A stretch of 64,000 bases of DNA from Geotrypetes seraphini (lineage: Eukaryota > Chordata > Amphibia > Gymnophiona > Dermophiidae). The notes under the pieces are model-generated. The model did not search any database, was not told where the DNA came from, and was given only the letters and a program-made list of their open reading frames with translations. Below, piece after piece: positions 62,920 to 64,000 of this stretch. A program made the position numbers and the translations under genes. Within the stretch, counting starts at the first letter, position 1. Each line of letters begins with the position of its first letter. The stretch lies in the NCBI RefSeq assembly GCF_902459505.1, contig NC_047084.1, forward strand, positions 460,852,140-460,916,139, given 5' to 3'.

Positions 62920-63050
62920 ATTTTTTTTTTTTTTTTTTTTTTAATCGCAGCGGTAAAAGCTCAGACGCTCATAGAACTCCTATGAGCAGAGCTTTTACTA
63001 ACATAGCCTGCAATAAAAAAGCCCTAATGCGACTTGATAAAGAAGGGGGG
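62920..63050. repeat. Diverged palindromic MITE (CCCTTTTACTAAACC-like family)
   Basis: AGCGGTAAAAGCTCAGACGC pairs imperfectly with GAGCAGAGCTTTTACTAAC around CATAGAACTCCTATGAG; a T-run at 62,922-62,942 replaces the left end. Confidence 0.5.
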
Positions 63051-63455
63051 GTGGTTTGTTCCTGTGCATACTTGTGCTAGCTAGAAGGTCCCGATCCAGA
63101 ATAGGGAAGTCCAGCAAGAGCATTTGATGTGACATTCTCAAGTATTCCAGCCTAGTTTTTGCAGCAGATCGATGTGTGCATGTGGGGGTCTAAGTAAAAA
63201 ACAAAAAAAAACAAACCACCCAGCATGTAATGGAGAAAGCATACCTTTCACTGGATAGAATAGGATTTTTCAAACACATTAGGACTCCATGGCCAGCAGA
63301 TACCCTGAAATTCCAACTGAATATGCACGAGATGTTTGCATACACAGTCACTTTGGCTATCTTAGAGAGATTCCAGGATGCAGTTTGGAAGTTCTGGCAC
63401 AGCAAACTGAGCCAGCAAAACTTAAACTTGAAGACACAAGCATCTTACTTTAGGG

Positions 63456-63748
63456 CAGTGGTCTCAAACTCGCGGCCCGCCAGGTACTATTTTGAGGCCC
63501 TCAGTATGTTTATCATATCACAAAAGTAAACTAAAACAGTTTCTTGATCATATGTCTCTTTAGCTATAAATTACAATATTATTATTATTAAGACTTAGCC
63601 AAAAGGAAAGATTTATAAACTATAAAGTTTTACCTCATGCAAAATTGTCATTTCTTTAATAAAACATTAACTATTTTTTTCTGAAGCCCTCCAAGTAACT
63701 ACAAATCCAAAATGTGGCCTTGCAAAGGGTTTGAGTTTGAGACCACTG
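63456..63748. mobile_element. hAT MITE in the PIM intron, perfect 8-bp TSD
   Basis: CAGTGGTCTCAAACTCGCGG to TTTGAGTTTGAGACCACTG, 293 bp; TSD ctttaggg at 63,448-63,455 and 63,749-63,756. AT-rich interior without coding. It is 139 bp from the PIM donor. Confidence 0.9.
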
Positions 63749-63887
63749 CTTTAGGGGTATGTTAAAAGAAGCAAAAAGAACCAAGATCTACTCAGAAGTC
63801 TTAAATCAGTGCTGCAGCCTTCCATTGCTGTGCCAACCCCACCCGTATATGATGTTAGTCACAGGGAACTCCCTCCCCTCAACCTAC

Positions 63888-64000
63888 CTGTGGAGACAGG
63901 GGTCCGGAAGCAGAGCTGTGCCTGCTGGATCTCCTCATCCTGCTCAAAGGGGATATCCCCACACACCATGTCATAAAGAAGAATCCCCAGGGACCAGACC
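63888..64000 (-). CDS. PIM2-like: PIM-family kinase, penultimate coding exon (5' end outside window)
   Basis: Minus strand. Reading from the window edge: [20 protein letters not shown] then [17 protein letters not shown] and one G before the donor (ACAG|GTAGGT, donor GT at 63,887-63,886). [19 protein letters not shown] is kinase subdomain IX of PIM kinases, almost identical to human PIM1-3; the invariant Asp of DVWS would be just beyond the window. EIQQAQLCF differs from PIM1 (EIIRGQVFF) and is nearer PIM2 (EILEAELHF). The phase-1 intron to 58,911 is 4,976 bp and holds at least eight TE copies. Reading frame intact, so this is a live host gene as far as seen. Confidence 0.93.

Overview
This is vertebrate nuclear DNA from a repeat-rich genome. 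The TE mix (CR1, L2 and L1 LINEs, PIF/Harbinger, hAT and Tc1/mariner elements, a DIRS-type fossil) together with a PIM-family kinase suggests a tetrapod. A caecilian amphibian is my best guess from the repeat style, but nothing here proves it. I see no prokaryotic features, tRNA, rRNA or CRISPR array.

The only host gene I recognise is on the minus strand at the right edge. It is the last two exons of a PIM serine/threonine kinase (63,888-64,000 and 58,757-58,911), joined by a 4,976-bp intron, with a 3' UTR running down to a poly(A) signal near 57,900. Everything else is transposable-element DNA or unrecognised sequence.

Layout. 1-2,064: 3' half of a CR1-type LINE. 3,277-5,599: nonautonomous hAT element with target-site duplications. 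6,400-10,905: CR1 and L2 fragments carrying nested MITEs. 11,880-12,461 and 25,825-26,036: two parts of an LTR-type fossil (protease and dUTPase), split by a 13.4-kb insertion. That insertion (12,462-25,824) is a foldback element with long inverted arms and a 15-bp target duplication. Inside it sits a roughly 10-kb PIF/Harbinger transposon (15,039-25,010) with a HARBI1-type transposase and, unusually, two different Myb/SANT-like genes. 26,037-34,320: a nest made of an old L1 ORF2 fragment, a young L1 lacking ORF2 (17-bp TSD) inserted in it, and a near-complete L2 inserted in that L1's ORF1. The L2 carries about seven GC-rich tandem monomers of about 102 bp at its 5' end. 34,330-48,330: L1 ORF1 pieces, a Harbinger derivative with a palindromic Tc1/mariner element inside it, CR1 ORF1/ORF2 5' fragments, hAT elements, mariner pieces and a second copy of the foldback element. 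48,690-55,745: DIRS-like tyrosine-recombinase retrotransposon fossil with nested insertions. 55,795-57,704: a large hairpin and an intact-ended hAT element. 57,713-64,000: PIM locus and its TE-filled intron.

The most interesting systems are the three-gene Harbinger element, the L2 LINE with a monomer array as its presumed promoter, and the foldback family whose arms carry a hammerhead-like motif.
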